Of a stretch of DNA of 64,000 nucleotides, positions 34,456 through 51,059 are shown piece by piece (position 1 is the first letter of the stretch; each line of letters begins with the position of its first letter). The stretch spans positions 2,356,001 to 2,420,000 of the forward strand of contig NZ_JBDFMH010000001.1 of the NCBI RefSeq assembly GCF_047238125.1. The letters are read 5' to 3'. The DNA comes from JBDFMH01 sp047238125 (GTDB lineage: Bacteria > Pseudomonadota > Alphaproteobacteria > Sphingomonadales > Sphingomonadaceae). The notes beneath the pieces are model-generated. The model saw only the letters and a list, made by a program, of their open reading frames with translations, was not told the DNA's origin and made no database searches. Made by a program: the position numbers and the translations under genes.

Positions 34456-34928
34456 CACGCGGCTCCCTTTGGCAACAACGCCATGAAGGCGGCGCGGTTG
34501 GTGGCGCCGAACGCGCCCAGCTCGATCGTGCGGCCGGTCGCCAGATCGTGCAGCGAAAGCTCGCCATCGGCCCATAGCGTCAGCCGGAAGGCGGGCTGCG
34601 CATCGAAGCCGTGCATCCGCCGCTCGCGCGCGAGTCCGCGCATCACGCCGCGGATGAAGCCGCTCTCGCTGCCCGCGGCGACCCCGCCCACCGGCCGACC
34701 GTCGGCCACGTCCAGGATCCGCACCGATCCGTCTGCCTGATCCAGGAAGCGCAGATCGCGGCTGGCTACGGGCGCGACCCGGGTCTCGGCGCGCAGCGCG
34801 GTCGGCGATGCCGTCAGCGGCTGCCCCGTCAGCCGCGCGGCGGACACCGCCAGCAGCGAGATCACGACCAGCGCCCCCGCCAGCATCAGCGCCCCGCGCG
34901 GAGCCATATCGTCGTGCGAATGGCTCAT
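34455..34928 (-). CDS. puhC: Photosynthetic complex assembly protein PuhC
   Basis: 157 residues. One N-terminal membrane helix ([23 protein letters not shown]) then a periplasmic beta-rich domain with [21 protein letters not shown] and a C-terminal helix. This matches PuhC, which helps reorganise LH1 around the reaction centre. It overlaps puhB by 4 nt (ATGA). Confidence 0.88.
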   Translation of the reverse strand: MSHSHDDMAPRGALMLAGALVVISLLAVSAARLTGQPLTASPTALRAETRVAPVASRDLRFLDQADGSVRILDVADGRPVGGVAAGSESGFIRGVMRGLARERRMHGFDAQPAFRLTLWADGELSLHDLATGRTIELGAFGATNRAAFMALLPKGAA

Positions 34929-35572
34929 GCCGCCACCTGGATCGGCCGATGCATGATCTTGGGCGCGGGCGCGGCGATCTCGGCGATCTCGGTCCCGCCC
35001 AGCGCGCGACAAGCCTCGGCGATCTGTCCGGCAACAGTGGCGGCATCGGGCAGCGCACGCAGCATCGGCTGCGGCACTGCGATCCGGCCCGGGCGCGCGT
35101 GCGGCCAGATCACCGCATAGCCGATCCGGTTCATGCCCGTCATCTTCAGCGCGACATCGCCACTGTCGCCGGCCCCGCCGCGCAGGTCGATCGCGGCCAC
35201 CTTCGCCAGTGGCAGGTTGATGCATTTCGGGATCGCCACGCCGATCCGCAGCACCACGCGCCGATCGGTCAGCGTGTAGATCGTCGCCCGCGCGGTCACC
35301 CAGGCCAGCAGGTGCAGCAGCCCGATACCGGCCAGCCCGACGAGCGCTGTTGCGGCAGTGCCAAGCAGCGCGGCTGCCCCCTCGCCCAGCCGCGGCACCG
35401 CGGTGACAAAGGCGAACCCGGTCAGCACCGCGAAATAGAACGCCACCTTGCGGGTGTGGAACGCGGTCCTCGCCAGCAGCGCGCGATCGGGCGCGCCCTG
35501 CCACAGCATCCGCTCACCCGCGGGCAGCACGCCCGGCAGGCCGGGCACCGGTTCATGCTCATATTCGCTCAC
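34925..35572 (-). CDS. puhB: Photosynthetic complex assembly protein PuhB
   Basis: 215 residues. MLWQGAPDRALLARTAFHTRKV, two or three membrane helices, then a bacterial PH-like domain (TIYTLTDRRVVLRIGVAIPK, INLPLAKVAAIDLR). PuhB dimerises and supports reaction-centre assembly in Rhodobacter. It overlaps puhA by 4 nt and puhC by 4 nt. Confidence 0.92.
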   Translation of the reverse strand: MSEYEHEPVPGLPGVLPAGERMLWQGAPDRALLARTAFHTRKVAFYFAVLTGFAFVTAVPRLGEGAAALLGTAATALVGLAGIGLLHLLAWVTARATIYTLTDRRVVLRIGVAIPKCINLPLAKVAAIDLRGGAGDSGDVALKMTGMNRIGYAVIWPHARPGRIAVPQPMLRALPDAATVAGQIAEACRALGGTEIAEIAAPAPKIMHRPIQVAA

Positions 35573-36339
35573 AGGAACGGCTCCTGCCGGGCGGGCGTGG
35601 CATAGAGATAGCCGCCACCGAAATAGCCCTGGATGCGATCCTCCTCATACAGCGTGATGACGCCGTCACCTGCCACGCTCGGTGCGCCGGCGAACTGGTG
35701 CGCGCACAGCGCATCGCACACCACCTGGCGGCGGCCGCGGTGCACCTTCGACATCGTCATCGGCGTCAGCACCGCGCGGCCGCCATCGAGCGACACATGA
35801 AGATAGCGCACCAGCCGATCCGCGCGGTCGATCCACAGGTCGCTGATCGTGCCCGCCACGATGCCGTCCGCGCCCAGCACCGGCCAGCCGATCAGATCCG
35901 AATCGCCCGCCGCCACGAAGAAATCGGTCGCCGTGCTCAGCGGCACGATCCGCGGATGGCCTTCCATGTCGAGATCGGGGCGGCGGGCGCGCTCCGCGAA
36001 CGCGGCCGGGCCGATGCCATCGACCAACGGATCGCCGGTCGGCACCAGCGGCGCACCGGGGAAGCGTTCGAACTTGCGCGCCGCCAGGTCGAACCGGTCA
36101 CGGCCGCCGGTCGGCGTTGTCACCGTGCCATGGCCGAACGGCAGCCGGAACGTCTTGGGGGTCGCGGTGGAAAGCGGCCCGCCTTCCGAAAAGACCCGCC
36201 CGGTCATGTCGTCTTCCAGCGGATAGCCTTCGCGGCGATCCTCGCGGCGCAGGTAGAAGACGAGCCCGACGAAAAAGAGCACGAAGGCGTAGAACACCAG
36301 CAACGCCACATCGAACTCGGTCGTGATCTGGGGATGCAT
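35569..36339 (-). CDS. puhA: Photosynthetic reaction centre H subunit
   Basis: 256 residues. One N-terminal membrane helix (FDVALLVFYAFVLFFVGLVF), YLRREDRREGYPLEDD, then the PRC-barrel domain with VLGADGIVAGTISDLWIDRAD and LTPMTMSKVH. It caps the cytoplasmic face of PufL/PufM and tunes proton delivery to QB. lhaA precedes it by 10 nt. Confidence 0.96.
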   Translation of the reverse strand: MHPQITTEFDVALLVFYAFVLFFVGLVFYLRREDRREGYPLEDDMTGRVFSEGGPLSTATPKTFRLPFGHGTVTTPTGGRDRFDLAARKFERFPGAPLVPTGDPLVDGIGPAAFAERARRPDLDMEGHPRIVPLSTATDFFVAAGDSDLIGWPVLGADGIVAGTISDLWIDRADRLVRYLHVSLDGGRAVLTPMTMSKVHRGRRQVVCDALCAHQFAGAPSVAGDGVITLYEEDRIQGYFGGGYLYATPARQEPFL

Positions 36340-36349
36340 GGCAGATCTC

Positions 36350-37761
36350 CTAGGTGGGAAAACCGCTGAGGCCGAACCGGGTCGGCGCGTCGCGGGGGCT
36401 GACGAGCGGCCCGAGCGCGACCAGCGTCCCGAGCAGCAAGAGGATTTCGAGGCCGTAGACCAGCGCATAGCCGGTGGCGGGCGCGGCCAGCGTCGGGCCG
36501 AACGCCTGGTTGATCGCGGAAGCCGACACCGCATCGCGCAGGATCGCGCCGATCGCGATCGCCAGGCCGGTGGCGGTGGCCTGCACCGCACCCCAGCCGC
36601 CCAGCGCGAGGCCCGCGCCGCCATCGGCCGCCGCCGCCATCGCCGCGGTCAGCGTGCCGACCGAGAACAGTCCCGCGCCGAAGCCGATACCCGCGGCGCC
36701 TGCCGAAAGCAGCGGCGCCTGGCCCAGCGGCCCTGCAAAGATCAGCATCATGAACGCCGCGATCCCGGCGACCGCGCCGAACCCGGCCAGCCGATGCGGC
36801 TCGCCGCCCTGGCCCAGCATCCGCGCGGCGATCGCGAAGCCCGCCAGCATGCCCGCCGCCCACAGCGCAGTCAGCAATGTCGTCTGGCCAACCGACAGGT
36901 GCAGCACCTGCCCGCCATAGGGTTCCAGCAGAACATCCTGCATCGCGAATGCCGCAGCACCCAGGCCCACCGCCACCATCAGACGCAGCATGCCCGGCCG
37001 CGCCACCAGCGCGCGCCACTGCGTGCCGAAATCGGGTGACGACGCGGCCGGCTGCGCCACCACGGCGCGCGGCGCGCGGGCCTCCTGCTTCCACAGCGCG
37101 ATCAGGTTCAGCACCATCGTCAGCGCAGCCGCACCCTGGATCACCTGGATCAGCCGCATCGGAGAGAAATCGATCAGCAGCCGGCCGATCACCAGCGCGC
37201 TGACCAGCATGCCCGCCAGCAGCATCACATAAAGCAGCGCCACCACGCGGGGGCGCACATCCGCCGGGGCGAGGTCCGCCGCCAACGCCAGCCCGGCGGT
37301 CTGCGTCACATGCATGCCCGCGCCGACCAGCAGGAACGCCGCCGCCGCGCCGGCCTGCCCCACCCAGGCCGGCCCATTGCCGGTGCCGGACATCACCAGC
37401 AGCGCGAACGGCAGGATCGCCAGCCCCCCGAACTGCAGCAGCGTACCGAACCAGATATAGGGCACCCGCTTCCAGCCGAGCAGCGAGCGATGCGTATCGG
37501 ACTTGTGGCCGATCAGCGCGCGCAGTGGCGCGAACAGCAGCGGCAGCGAGACCATCGCCGCCACGATCGAGGCCGACATGCCCAATTCCAGGATCATCAC
37601 CCGGTTGAGCGTGCCCGTCAGCAGCACCGCCGCCATACCCACCGACACCTGAAACAGCGACAGCCGCAACAGCCGATCGAGCGGCAGCGCCGCGCTCGCC
37701 GCATCGGCGAACGGCAGGAAACGCGTTCCCACCCTCGCCCAGAAGGGGAGCGCGCCGGCCT

Positions 37762-37765
<4 letters not shown>
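36350..37765 (-). CDS. lhaA: LhaA, PucC-family light-harvesting assembly transporter-like protein
   Basis: 471 residues, about 12 membrane helices, MFS superfamily. Typical LhaA segments: LLRLSLFQVSVGMAAVLLTGTLNRVMILE, HKSDTHRSLLGWKRVPYIWFGTLLQF and GQTTLLTALWAAGMLAGFA. LhaA assists LH1 assembly, perhaps by delivering bacteriochlorophyll. It overlaps bchM by 4 nt. A related PucC-like protein is encoded at 49785. Confidence 0.93.
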
Positions 37766-42935
<5,170 letters not shown>

Positions 42936-42946
<11 letters not shown>

Positions 42947-44480
42947 GATGCGCCTTCGCATCGTACAGCGTGTCGATCCCGATCGGCGCGATCGACCGTT
43001 CGGCGGCGTAGCGCTCGGTATTGCGGCGCGCCTTGCCGCGCACGAAGAACGGGATCTTCAGCAGCTCGCGCTCGGCCTCCGGGGTCCAGCTTCCGGCCTC
43101 GGCGGTGATCGCCACTTCGGTCGCGGGCTCCGGTTGCAGAACCGCCGCCGCTGCCGGCGCATGGCCGAGATGGCTGGCGCCCGCGCCGTCGGAGAATTCG
43201 AAATCGTCGCGGAACATCGTCAGCAGATGTTCCTCCAGCCCCATCACCAGCGGGTGCACCCAGGTATCGAAAAGCACGTTCGCGCCTTCGAACCCCATCT
43301 GCGGGGAATAGCGCGCCGGGAAATCCTGGACGTGGACGGGGGCCGAGATCACCGCGCACGGAATGCGCAGCCGCTTGGCGATGTGGCGCTCCATCTGCGT
43401 GCCCAGCACCAGTTCGGGGCTGAGCGCGACGATCGCATCTTCCACCGCCAGATAATCGTCGGTGATCAGCGGCTCGACATTGTAGAGCTTGGCCGCCTCG
43501 CGCAGGTCGCGCGCGAATTCGCGGTTGTAGCAGCCGAGCCCGACGACCTCGAAACCCAGCTCGTCGCGCGCCACCCGTGCCGCAGCGATGGCATGTGTCG
43601 CATCGCCGAAGATGAAGACGCGCTTGGCGGTCAGATAGGTCGAATCGACCGACCGGCTCCACCACGGCAGATGCGACGTATCCAGCGCGGCCGCGGCATC
43701 CACCCCCGCCAGCGCCGCCATCTCGGCAATGAAATCGCGGGTCGCGCCATGGCCGATCGGCACGGTCCGCACTGTCTTCTGCCCGAACGTCCGCTCCAGC
43801 CAGCGGCAGGCGGTATCGGCGATCTCGGGATAGAGGCAGATGTTGAAATCGGCCTCGCCCAGCCGGCGCAGATCGTCCGGCCCGGCCCCCAGCGGCGCCG
43901 TCACGTTCACGTCGATCCCCAGCGTGGCCAGCAGCCGGCCGATCTCGATCACGTCGTCGCGGTGGCGGAAGCCGAGCGCGGTCGGACCGAGGATGTTGGC
44001 GAGCGGGCGGCGGCCTTCGCGGTCCGCCGGCGTCCGCGCGGGATCGGCCAGCGTGCGGACCAACTGGTAGAAGGTCTCGGCCGCGCCCCAATTCTCCTTG
44101 CGCTGGTAGCTCGGCAGTTCGAGCGCCACGACCGGCACCGGCAGCTTCAGCGCCGAGGTCAGCCCGTGCGGATCGTCCTGGATCAGCTCGGCCGTGCACG
44201 ACGATCCGACCAGCATCGCCTGCGGCTGGAACCGGTCATAGGCATCGCGCGCCGCGGCCTGGAACAGTGCGGCGGTGTCCTTGCCCAGGTCGCGCGCCTG
44301 GAACGTGGTGTAGGTTACGGGCGGGCGCTTGCCGCGCCGCTCTATCATCGTGAACAGCAGGTCGGCATAGGTATCGCCCTGCGGCGCGTGCAGCACATAA
44401 TGCACGCCGGTCATCGCGGTCGCGATCCGCATCGCCCCGACATGGGGCGGTCCTTCATAGGTCCAGACGGTCAGCTGCAT
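42936..44480 (-). CDS. bchB: Light-independent protochlorophyllide reductase subunit B
   Basis: 514 residues. The unusual Asp ligand of the NB cluster is at residue 36 in [13 protein letters not shown], and [13 protein letters not shown] follows near residue 96. [20 protein letters not shown] and [21 protein letters not shown] are typical. The C-terminal domain ([20 protein letters not shown]) is the BchB cap. With BchN it reduces ring D of protochlorophyllide. bchN lies 4 nt upstream. Confidence 0.96.
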
Positions 44481-44484
44481 CGCA

Positions 44485-46311
<1,827 letters not shown>

Positions 46312-46317
<6 letters not shown>

Positions 46318-46329
46318 TCAAACTTGACG
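46312..46329. promoter_or_regulatory. PpsR-type operator between bchF and ppaA
   Basis: TGTCAATCAAACTTGACG: inner palindrome GTCAA-TCAAAC-TTGAC with one mismatch to TGT-N12-ACA (ACG at the end). It overlaps the bchF -35 box and lies in the 216-nt gap before the divergent ppaA-ppsR genes. PpsR could thus repress bchF and control its own regulatory locus. Confidence 0.7.
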
Positions 46330-46478
46330 TAAGCTTTCGTTGAATAAAAACTTCGGTCGGCGATTGCGGACGATTCCGAATGGGCATATCGTCCGAGTCG
46401 CCTGGGGGGCAGCCAAATGGCGCAAGTCGTGGTGCAGGTATTCTCCGTTGCATCGCGGACCGGGCAGGAGAGCCGGGC

Positions 46479-47360
46479 ATGGCAACGGTCATCGGAACTG
46501 CGTCCCCGCGCACCCGCCAGTCGGGTGCCGCGTTCCGATCGGGCCCCGCCCCCGGCCGATCCCGCCCACGCACGCTGCCGCTCGGCCAGCTCGCACCCTC
46601 GCCCGCAGCGCTTGCGACCTTGATCGAAGGGCAGATCATTCCGCGGCTGATGCTGGCCAACGGCGTCGCACCGCGTGCGCCTGCTCACGCGATCGCGGGC
46701 GCGGCCGAGGATATTGTGCCGCTCGCGCTCGGCATCGATGCCGATGCGCTGCTGGCCCGGGTTGAGACGATCCTGGCCGAAGGCGTCACCATCGAACGGC
46801 TGATGGTCGATCTGCTGGCCCCCGCCGCGCGCCGGCTGGGTGAATTGTGGCACGAGGACCGCTGCGATTTCGTCGAGGTCACGATGGGGCTGTGGCGGCT
46901 GCAGGAAGTGGTGCGCGAGGTGTCGGCCGCCACGCCGCCCGTGCCGGTAAGCGGGCAAGGCCGCAGCGCGCTGTTCGCGGCGCTGCCCGGCGATCAGCAC
47001 GGCTTCGGGGCAGTACTGGTGGACGAGGCGTTCCGCCGGTCGGGCTGGGATTCGGATCTGGCGGTCGGGCTTACCATGCCCGAACTGCTGCGCCGGGTGG
47101 GCGCAAGCTCCTATGCCCTGCTTGGATTGACCGTGAGTTGCGACTGCCATATCGCGCGCCTGCCATCCATGATCACGGCACTGCGGAGCGTCTCGGCGAA
47201 TCCCAGGGTCAGCATCATGGTCGGCGGCCGGGTTTTCGTCGATGATCCCGATCTAGCCGGTCGGGTCGGCGCGGATGGCACGGCGGCCGATGCCTTTGCG
47301 GCCGTCGCGATTGCCGAAGACCTCGTGATCGAACGGATGGGCGCGATGGCCTGTGGCTGA
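46479..47360 (+). CDS. ppaA: PpaA/AerR-type cobalamin-binding antirepressor
   Basis: 293 residues from the ATG at 46479 behind GCAGGAGAG; the frame is open from 46380. A Pro/Arg-rich N-terminus precedes a four-helix part (LWHEDRCDFVEVTMGLWRLQE) and a B12-binding domain with the DxHxxG motif in LPGDQHGFGAVLVDEAF. In Rhodobacter, AerR/PpaA binds cobalamin and counters CrtJ/PpsR in light. It lies immediately upstream of ppsR, 34 nt apart, probably in one operon. Confidence 0.9.
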   Translation: MATVIGTASPRTRQSGAAFRSGPAPGRSRPRTLPLGQLAPSPAALATLIEGQIIPRLMLANGVAPRAPAHAIAGAAEDIVPLALGIDADALLARVETILAEGVTIERLMVDLLAPAARRLGELWHEDRCDFVEVTMGLWRLQEVVREVSAATPPVPVSGQGRSALFAALPGDQHGFGAVLVDEAFRRSGWDSDLAVGLTMPELLRRVGASSYALLGLTVSCDCHIARLPSMITALRSVSANPRVSIMVGGRVFVDDPDLAGRVGADGTAADAFAAVAIAEDLVIERMGAMACG

Positions 47361-47394
47361 GACGTAGAGGGAGAGCCGCAGCGGCGGCGCGGTG

Positions 47395-48831
47395 ATGAAC
47401 GACCACGACGCATCCCTGCAAGGCATTCGACCATTGATCGCGCGGTTCGCCGCGGTGGCCGAAGCCGTCTCAAGCCCGCTCCCCGTCGATACGCTGGCCG
47501 GCATCCTGGCCGCATCGGGCGATATCGTGCTGGCCTTGTCGGGCGACGGTGTCGTCGCCAGCATGGCATTCGGCGATGTCGATCCCATCGACGATGTCGA
47601 GGAATGGACCGGCCACCCGTTCGAACATCTCGTCACCGTGGAATCCCGCGCCAAGGTGCGCGAGATGCTGGCCGATGCCGCGCGCGGCGCGCCGGGCCGC
47701 TGGCGCCAGGTCAATCATCCCACCTCTGCCGGCGTGGTGCCGATCCGCTATGTCTGCCTGGCCGCGGGCTCGGGATTCGTCGCGATCGGTCGTGATCTGC
47801 GCGCCCAGGCCGCCACCCAACAGCGGCTGCTGCAGACCCAACAATCGCTGGAACGCGATTATCTGCGCTTGCGCCAGGCCGAGTCGCGCTATCGGCTGCT
47901 GTTCGATCTCTCGCCCGATCCGGTGCTGGTGATCAATGCCAGCACGCGCCGTATCCTGGAGGCGAACCCCGCCGCGCATGCCGCGCTCGCGCTGGCGCCC
48001 GGCACGCTGGTCCGCCAGCCGGCCGGCGCGCTCGTCGCCGCCGATGCGCAGGACGCGCTCATCGCGGCGCTGGGCGCCGCCCACGCGACCGGCCGCGCAG
48101 TACCCGTCACGCTTACCATGGCCAACGGCGTGGAGATGCAGGTCACTGCCTCTGCCTTCCGCCAGAACGATGCCGCATTGCTGTTGGTCCAGCTCGCGCC
48201 GCAGGCGGAAGCCAACCGCGCCACCGCGATCGACGATCGCCTGCGCACCGTCGTCGATCGCATGCCCGATGCCTTCGTGCTCACCGATCGCCGGCTCGGC
48301 ATCCTCATCGCCAACGCCGCGTTCGTCGAACTTACCCAATCGGTGTCCGCCGAACGTGTGGCCGGCCGCAGGCTTGGCGACTGGCTGGGTCGGCCTGGCA
48401 TCGATATCGAGCTGATTGTCGGGCAGCTGCGCGAGCATGGCGCCGCCCGCAATGTCTCGACCATCCTGCGCGACGAGATGGGTGCGCAGGAAGAGGTCGA
48501 GGTTTCGGCGGTCTCGGTCCGCGACCAGACCGGCGACATCTATGGCTTCGCGATCCGCGGCGTCGGCCGCCGCCTGCGCGATCTGCCGCCCGCCGAACGC
48601 GATCTGCCACGTTCGGTCGAACAATTGACCGAACTCGTCGGCCGGATGTCGCTGAAGGAAATCGTGCGCGAGAGCACCGACCTGATCGAGCGGCTCTGCA
48701 TCGAAGCGGCGCTCAGCTACACGTCCGACAACCGCGCCTCGGCGGCCGAGATCCTGGGCCTCAGCCGGCAGAGCCTCTATTCGAAGCTGCATCGCCACGG
48801 CCTCGCCGCGCGCGATGAGGACCGCGGCTGA
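47395..48831 (+). CDS. ppsR: PpsR/CrtJ photosynthesis repressor
   Basis: 478 residues from the ATG at 47395 (GTG at 47392 also in frame). N-terminal PAS region, Q-rich linker (AATQQRLLQTQQSLERDY), two further PAS domains (residues ~165-390) and a C-terminal Fis-type helix-turn-helix (NRASAAEILGLSRQSLYSKLHRHGL). The Cys just before the HTH (IERLCIEAAL) matches the redox Cys of Rhodobacter PpsR. It binds TGT-N12-ACA palindromes; five candidates occur here. Its stop is 1 nt before the bchG operator. Confidence 0.95.
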   Translation: MNDHDASLQGIRPLIARFAAVAEAVSSPLPVDTLAGILAASGDIVLALSGDGVVASMAFGDVDPIDDVEEWTGHPFEHLVTVESRAKVREMLADAARGAPGRWRQVNHPTSAGVVPIRYVCLAAGSGFVAIGRDLRAQAATQQRLLQTQQSLERDYLRLRQAESRYRLLFDLSPDPVLVINASTRRILEANPAAHAALALAPGTLVRQPAGALVAADAQDALIAALGAAHATGRAVPVTLTMANGVEMQVTASAFRQNDAALLLVQLAPQAEANRATAIDDRLRTVVDRMPDAFVLTDRRLGILIANAAFVELTQSVSAERVAGRRLGDWLGRPGIDIELIVGQLREHGAARNVSTILRDEMGAQEEVEVSAVSVRDQTGDIYGFAIRGVGRRLRDLPPAERDLPRSVEQLTELVGRMSLKEIVRESTDLIERLCIEAALSYTSDNRASAAEILGLSRQSLYSKLHRHGLAARDEDRG

Positions 48832-48832
48832 C

Positions 48833-48850
48833 TGTCCAAACGCGTTGACA
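48833..48850. promoter_or_regulatory. PpsR operator upstream of bchG
   Basis: TGTCCAAACGCGTTGACA is a perfect TGT-N12-ACA with near inner symmetry (TCCAA/TTGAC). It begins one base after the ppsR stop and its last six bases are the bchG -35 box. Confidence 0.82.
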
Positions 48851-48873
48851 CTCTAGGACGTCAGGCATAGCCT
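48845..48873 (+). promoter_or_regulatory. bchG promoter, predicting a leaderless mRNA
   Basis: TTGACA (48845-48850), a 17-nt spacer and TAGCCT (48868-48873). The bchG ATG at 48880 starts 6 nt after the -10 box, so the normal transcript start would fall on the A of ATG. No Shine-Dalgarno fits in between. Confidence 0.6.
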
Positions 48874-48879
48874 GCTCGC

Positions 48880-49788
48880 ATGAGCCGGCCCTCGCTCCTG
48901 TCGCTGCCCGCACCGCTTCCGGCGCCGCGTGACATACTCGAGCTGCTGAAGCCGATCACCTGGTTTCCCCCGATGTGGGCCTTCCTGTGCGGAGTCGTCT
49001 CCTCGGGCGTGCCGCTGGGCGCGCGCTGGCCCTTCCTGATCGCGGGCGTGGTGCTGGCCGGGCCGTTGGTCTGCGGCACCAGCCAGGCAGTGAACGACTG
49101 GTTCGATCGCCATGTCGATGCCATCAACGAACCGCAGCGCCCGATCCCCTCGGGCCGGATCGCAGGTGACTGGGGGTTGCGGATTGCGCTGGCGGGCACC
49201 TTGCTCTCGCTGCTGGTCGCCGGCGCGATCGGCCCCTGGGTGTTCGCCGCCGGCTGCGTCGGCATCGCCTGCGCCTGGGCCTATAGCGCGCCGCCGCTGC
49301 GCCTGAAGGCCAGCGGGGTCTGGGGCCCGGCCACGGTCGGCTTCACCTATGAAGGGCTCAGCTGGTTCACCGGCGCGAGCGTGATGGCCGGCGCGCTGCC
49401 GCCGCCGCCCGTGCTGGCGGTACTGTTGCTCTACAGCGCAGGTGCCTGGGGCATCATGACGCTGAACGACTTCAAGGCGGTCGAAGGCGATCGGCGCACT
49501 GGTGTGCGATCGCTGCCCGCCACGATCGGTATCGATCGCGCGGCACGGATCGCCTGCGTCGCGATGGCGCTGCCGCAGATGGCGGTGGTCGCACTGTTGC
49601 TGCGGCTCGATCATATCGCGGCCGCGCTGGTGGTGGCCGCGCTGCTCGTCACCCAGTTCGGGCTGATGATCCGCCTGCTGCGCGACCCTTGCGCCCATGC
49701 GCCCTGGTACAACGCCACCGGCACCACCGCCTATGTGCTCGGCATGCTGGCCGCAGCCCTCGGCCTGGGCGGGGTGATCGGCGGATGA
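48880..49788 (+). CDS. bchG: Bacteriochlorophyll synthase (geranylgeranyl transferase)
   Basis: 302 residues, UbiA family, eight or nine membrane helices. Prenyl-PP/Mg2+ motifs: CGTSQAVNDWFDRHVDAINEP (D-x3-D) and LNDFKAVEGDRRTGVRSLP. RPIPSGRIAG is typical of chlorophyll synthases. It attaches the isoprenoid tail to bacteriochlorophyllide a. It heads bchG-(PucC-like)-bchP-tspO, all joined by 4-nt overlaps. Confidence 0.96.
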   Translation: MSRPSLLSLPAPLPAPRDILELLKPITWFPPMWAFLCGVVSSGVPLGARWPFLIAGVVLAGPLVCGTSQAVNDWFDRHVDAINEPQRPIPSGRIAGDWGLRIALAGTLLSLLVAGAIGPWVFAAGCVGIACAWAYSAPPLRLKASGVWGPATVGFTYEGLSWFTGASVMAGALPPPPVLAVLLLYSAGAWGIMTLNDFKAVEGDRRTGVRSLPATIGIDRAARIACVAMALPQMAVVALLLRLDHIAAALVVAALLVTQFGLMIRLLRDPCAHAPWYNATGTTAYVLGMLAAALGLGGVIGG

Positions 49789-51059
49789 GGCCGTCGCCCG
49801 TCACCATCGCGATCGTGCGGCTCGGGCTGGTCCAGTCCGCGATCGGGGCGCTGGTGATGGTGGCGACGTCGCTGCTCAACCGCATCATGGTCGTCGAATA
49901 TGCGCTGCCCGCAGCGTTGCCGGCCGGGCTGGTCGCCTGGCACTATGCGGTGCAGCTCAGCCGGCCGCTCAGCGGGCACGGGTCGGATCGCGGACGCCGC
50001 CGCACCCCGTGGATCGTCGGCGGCATGGCGCTGCTCGCGCTCGGCACGCTGCTGGCGGTGGATGCCGTACTGGTCCTGGGTGCCGGATCGGCCGCGGGGC
50101 TGCTGGCCGCGATCCTGGCCTTCTCGATGATCGGTGCCGGCGTCGGCGCGGCCGGCACGTCGCTCTTGGCGCTGCTTGCCGCCACCGTGCCGCCGGAACG
50201 GCGCGCCGCGGCCGCCGCGACCACATGGATCATGATGGTCGCCGGCATCGCGATCTCGGCCGGGGTCGCCGGCAGCCTCATCGATCCGTTCACGCCCGCG
50301 CGGCTGGCCAGTGTCGCCGGCACGGTCGCGCTTGCCGCTTTCCTGCTCGCGCTGGCCGCGGTCCACGGCGTCGAGCGGGCGGCGCTGCCACCACCCCCTG
50401 CCGATGCGCCGGTCGCATTCCGCGCGGCGCTGGCCGCGGTCTGGCAGGATGCGCCCGCGCGCCGCTTCACGCTGTTCGTCTTCATGGCGATGCTGGCCTA
50501 TGCGATGCAGGACTTGATCCTGGAACCGTTCGCCGGCCTGCGCTTCGGCTACACGCCCGGCGAATCGACGCGGCTCGCCGGCGTCCAGCACGGCGCGGTG
50601 ATGCTGGGCATGATCGCGACCGGGCTCGCCGGCCGTCATGCCCGCGGCCCGCTGCTGATCGTGGCGGGCTGCATCGGATCGGCGCTGGCGCTGGCCGGCC
50701 TTGCCGCCGCCGCGCTGGCCGGCCCCGGCTGGCCGCTCGCTCCTACGATCGCGCTGCTGGGCTTTGCCAATGGCGTGTTCGCGGTGGCGGCGATCGGCGC
50801 GATGATGGCGCTGGCCTCGGCCGGCCAGGGCAGCGCGGGCATCCGCATGGGACTGTGGGGCGCCGCGCAGGCGATCGCCTTCGGCTGTGGCGGCCTGCTC
50901 GGCGCGATCGGCGTCGATGCGCTGCGCACGATCGTTGCCGTGCCCACCGCCTTCCTGCTGGTGTTCGCGGGGGAAGCGCTGTTGTTCCTGGCCGCTGCCT
51001 GGATCGCGACCCGTGTCGCGCCCGCGCCGCGCGTGATGCTGCGAAAGGCGATGGCATGA
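49785..51059 (+). CDS. PucC-family MFS protein between bchG and bchP
   Basis: 424 residues, about 12 membrane helices. VRLGLVQSAIGALVMVATSLLNRIMVVE, SDRGRRRTPWIVGGM, LAYAMQDLILEPFAGLRFGYTPGEST and RMGLWGAAQAIAFGCGG match the bchG-linked PucC-like protein (ORF428/bch2 in Rhodobacter). Thought to move or present bacteriochlorophyll for light-harvesting assembly. Shares helices and motifs with LhaA at 36350 but belongs to the other branch. ATG at 49785 overlaps the bchG stop. Confidence 0.9.
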   Translation: MRPSPVTIAIVRLGLVQSAIGALVMVATSLLNRIMVVEYALPAALPAGLVAWHYAVQLSRPLSGHGSDRGRRRTPWIVGGMALLALGTLLAVDAVLVLGAGSAAGLLAAILAFSMIGAGVGAAGTSLLALLAATVPPERRAAAAATTWIMMVAGIAISAGVAGSLIDPFTPARLASVAGTVALAAFLLALAAVHGVERAALPPPPADAPVAFRAALAAVWQDAPARRFTLFVFMAMLAYAMQDLILEPFAGLRFGYTPGESTRLAGVQHGAVMLGMIATGLAGRHARGPLLIVAGCIGSALALAGLAAAALAGPGWPLAPTIALLGFANGVFAVAAIGAMMALASAGQGSAGIRMGLWGAAQAIAFGCGGLLGAIGVDALRTIVAVPTAFLLVFAGEALLFLAAAWIATRVAPAPRVMLRKAMA

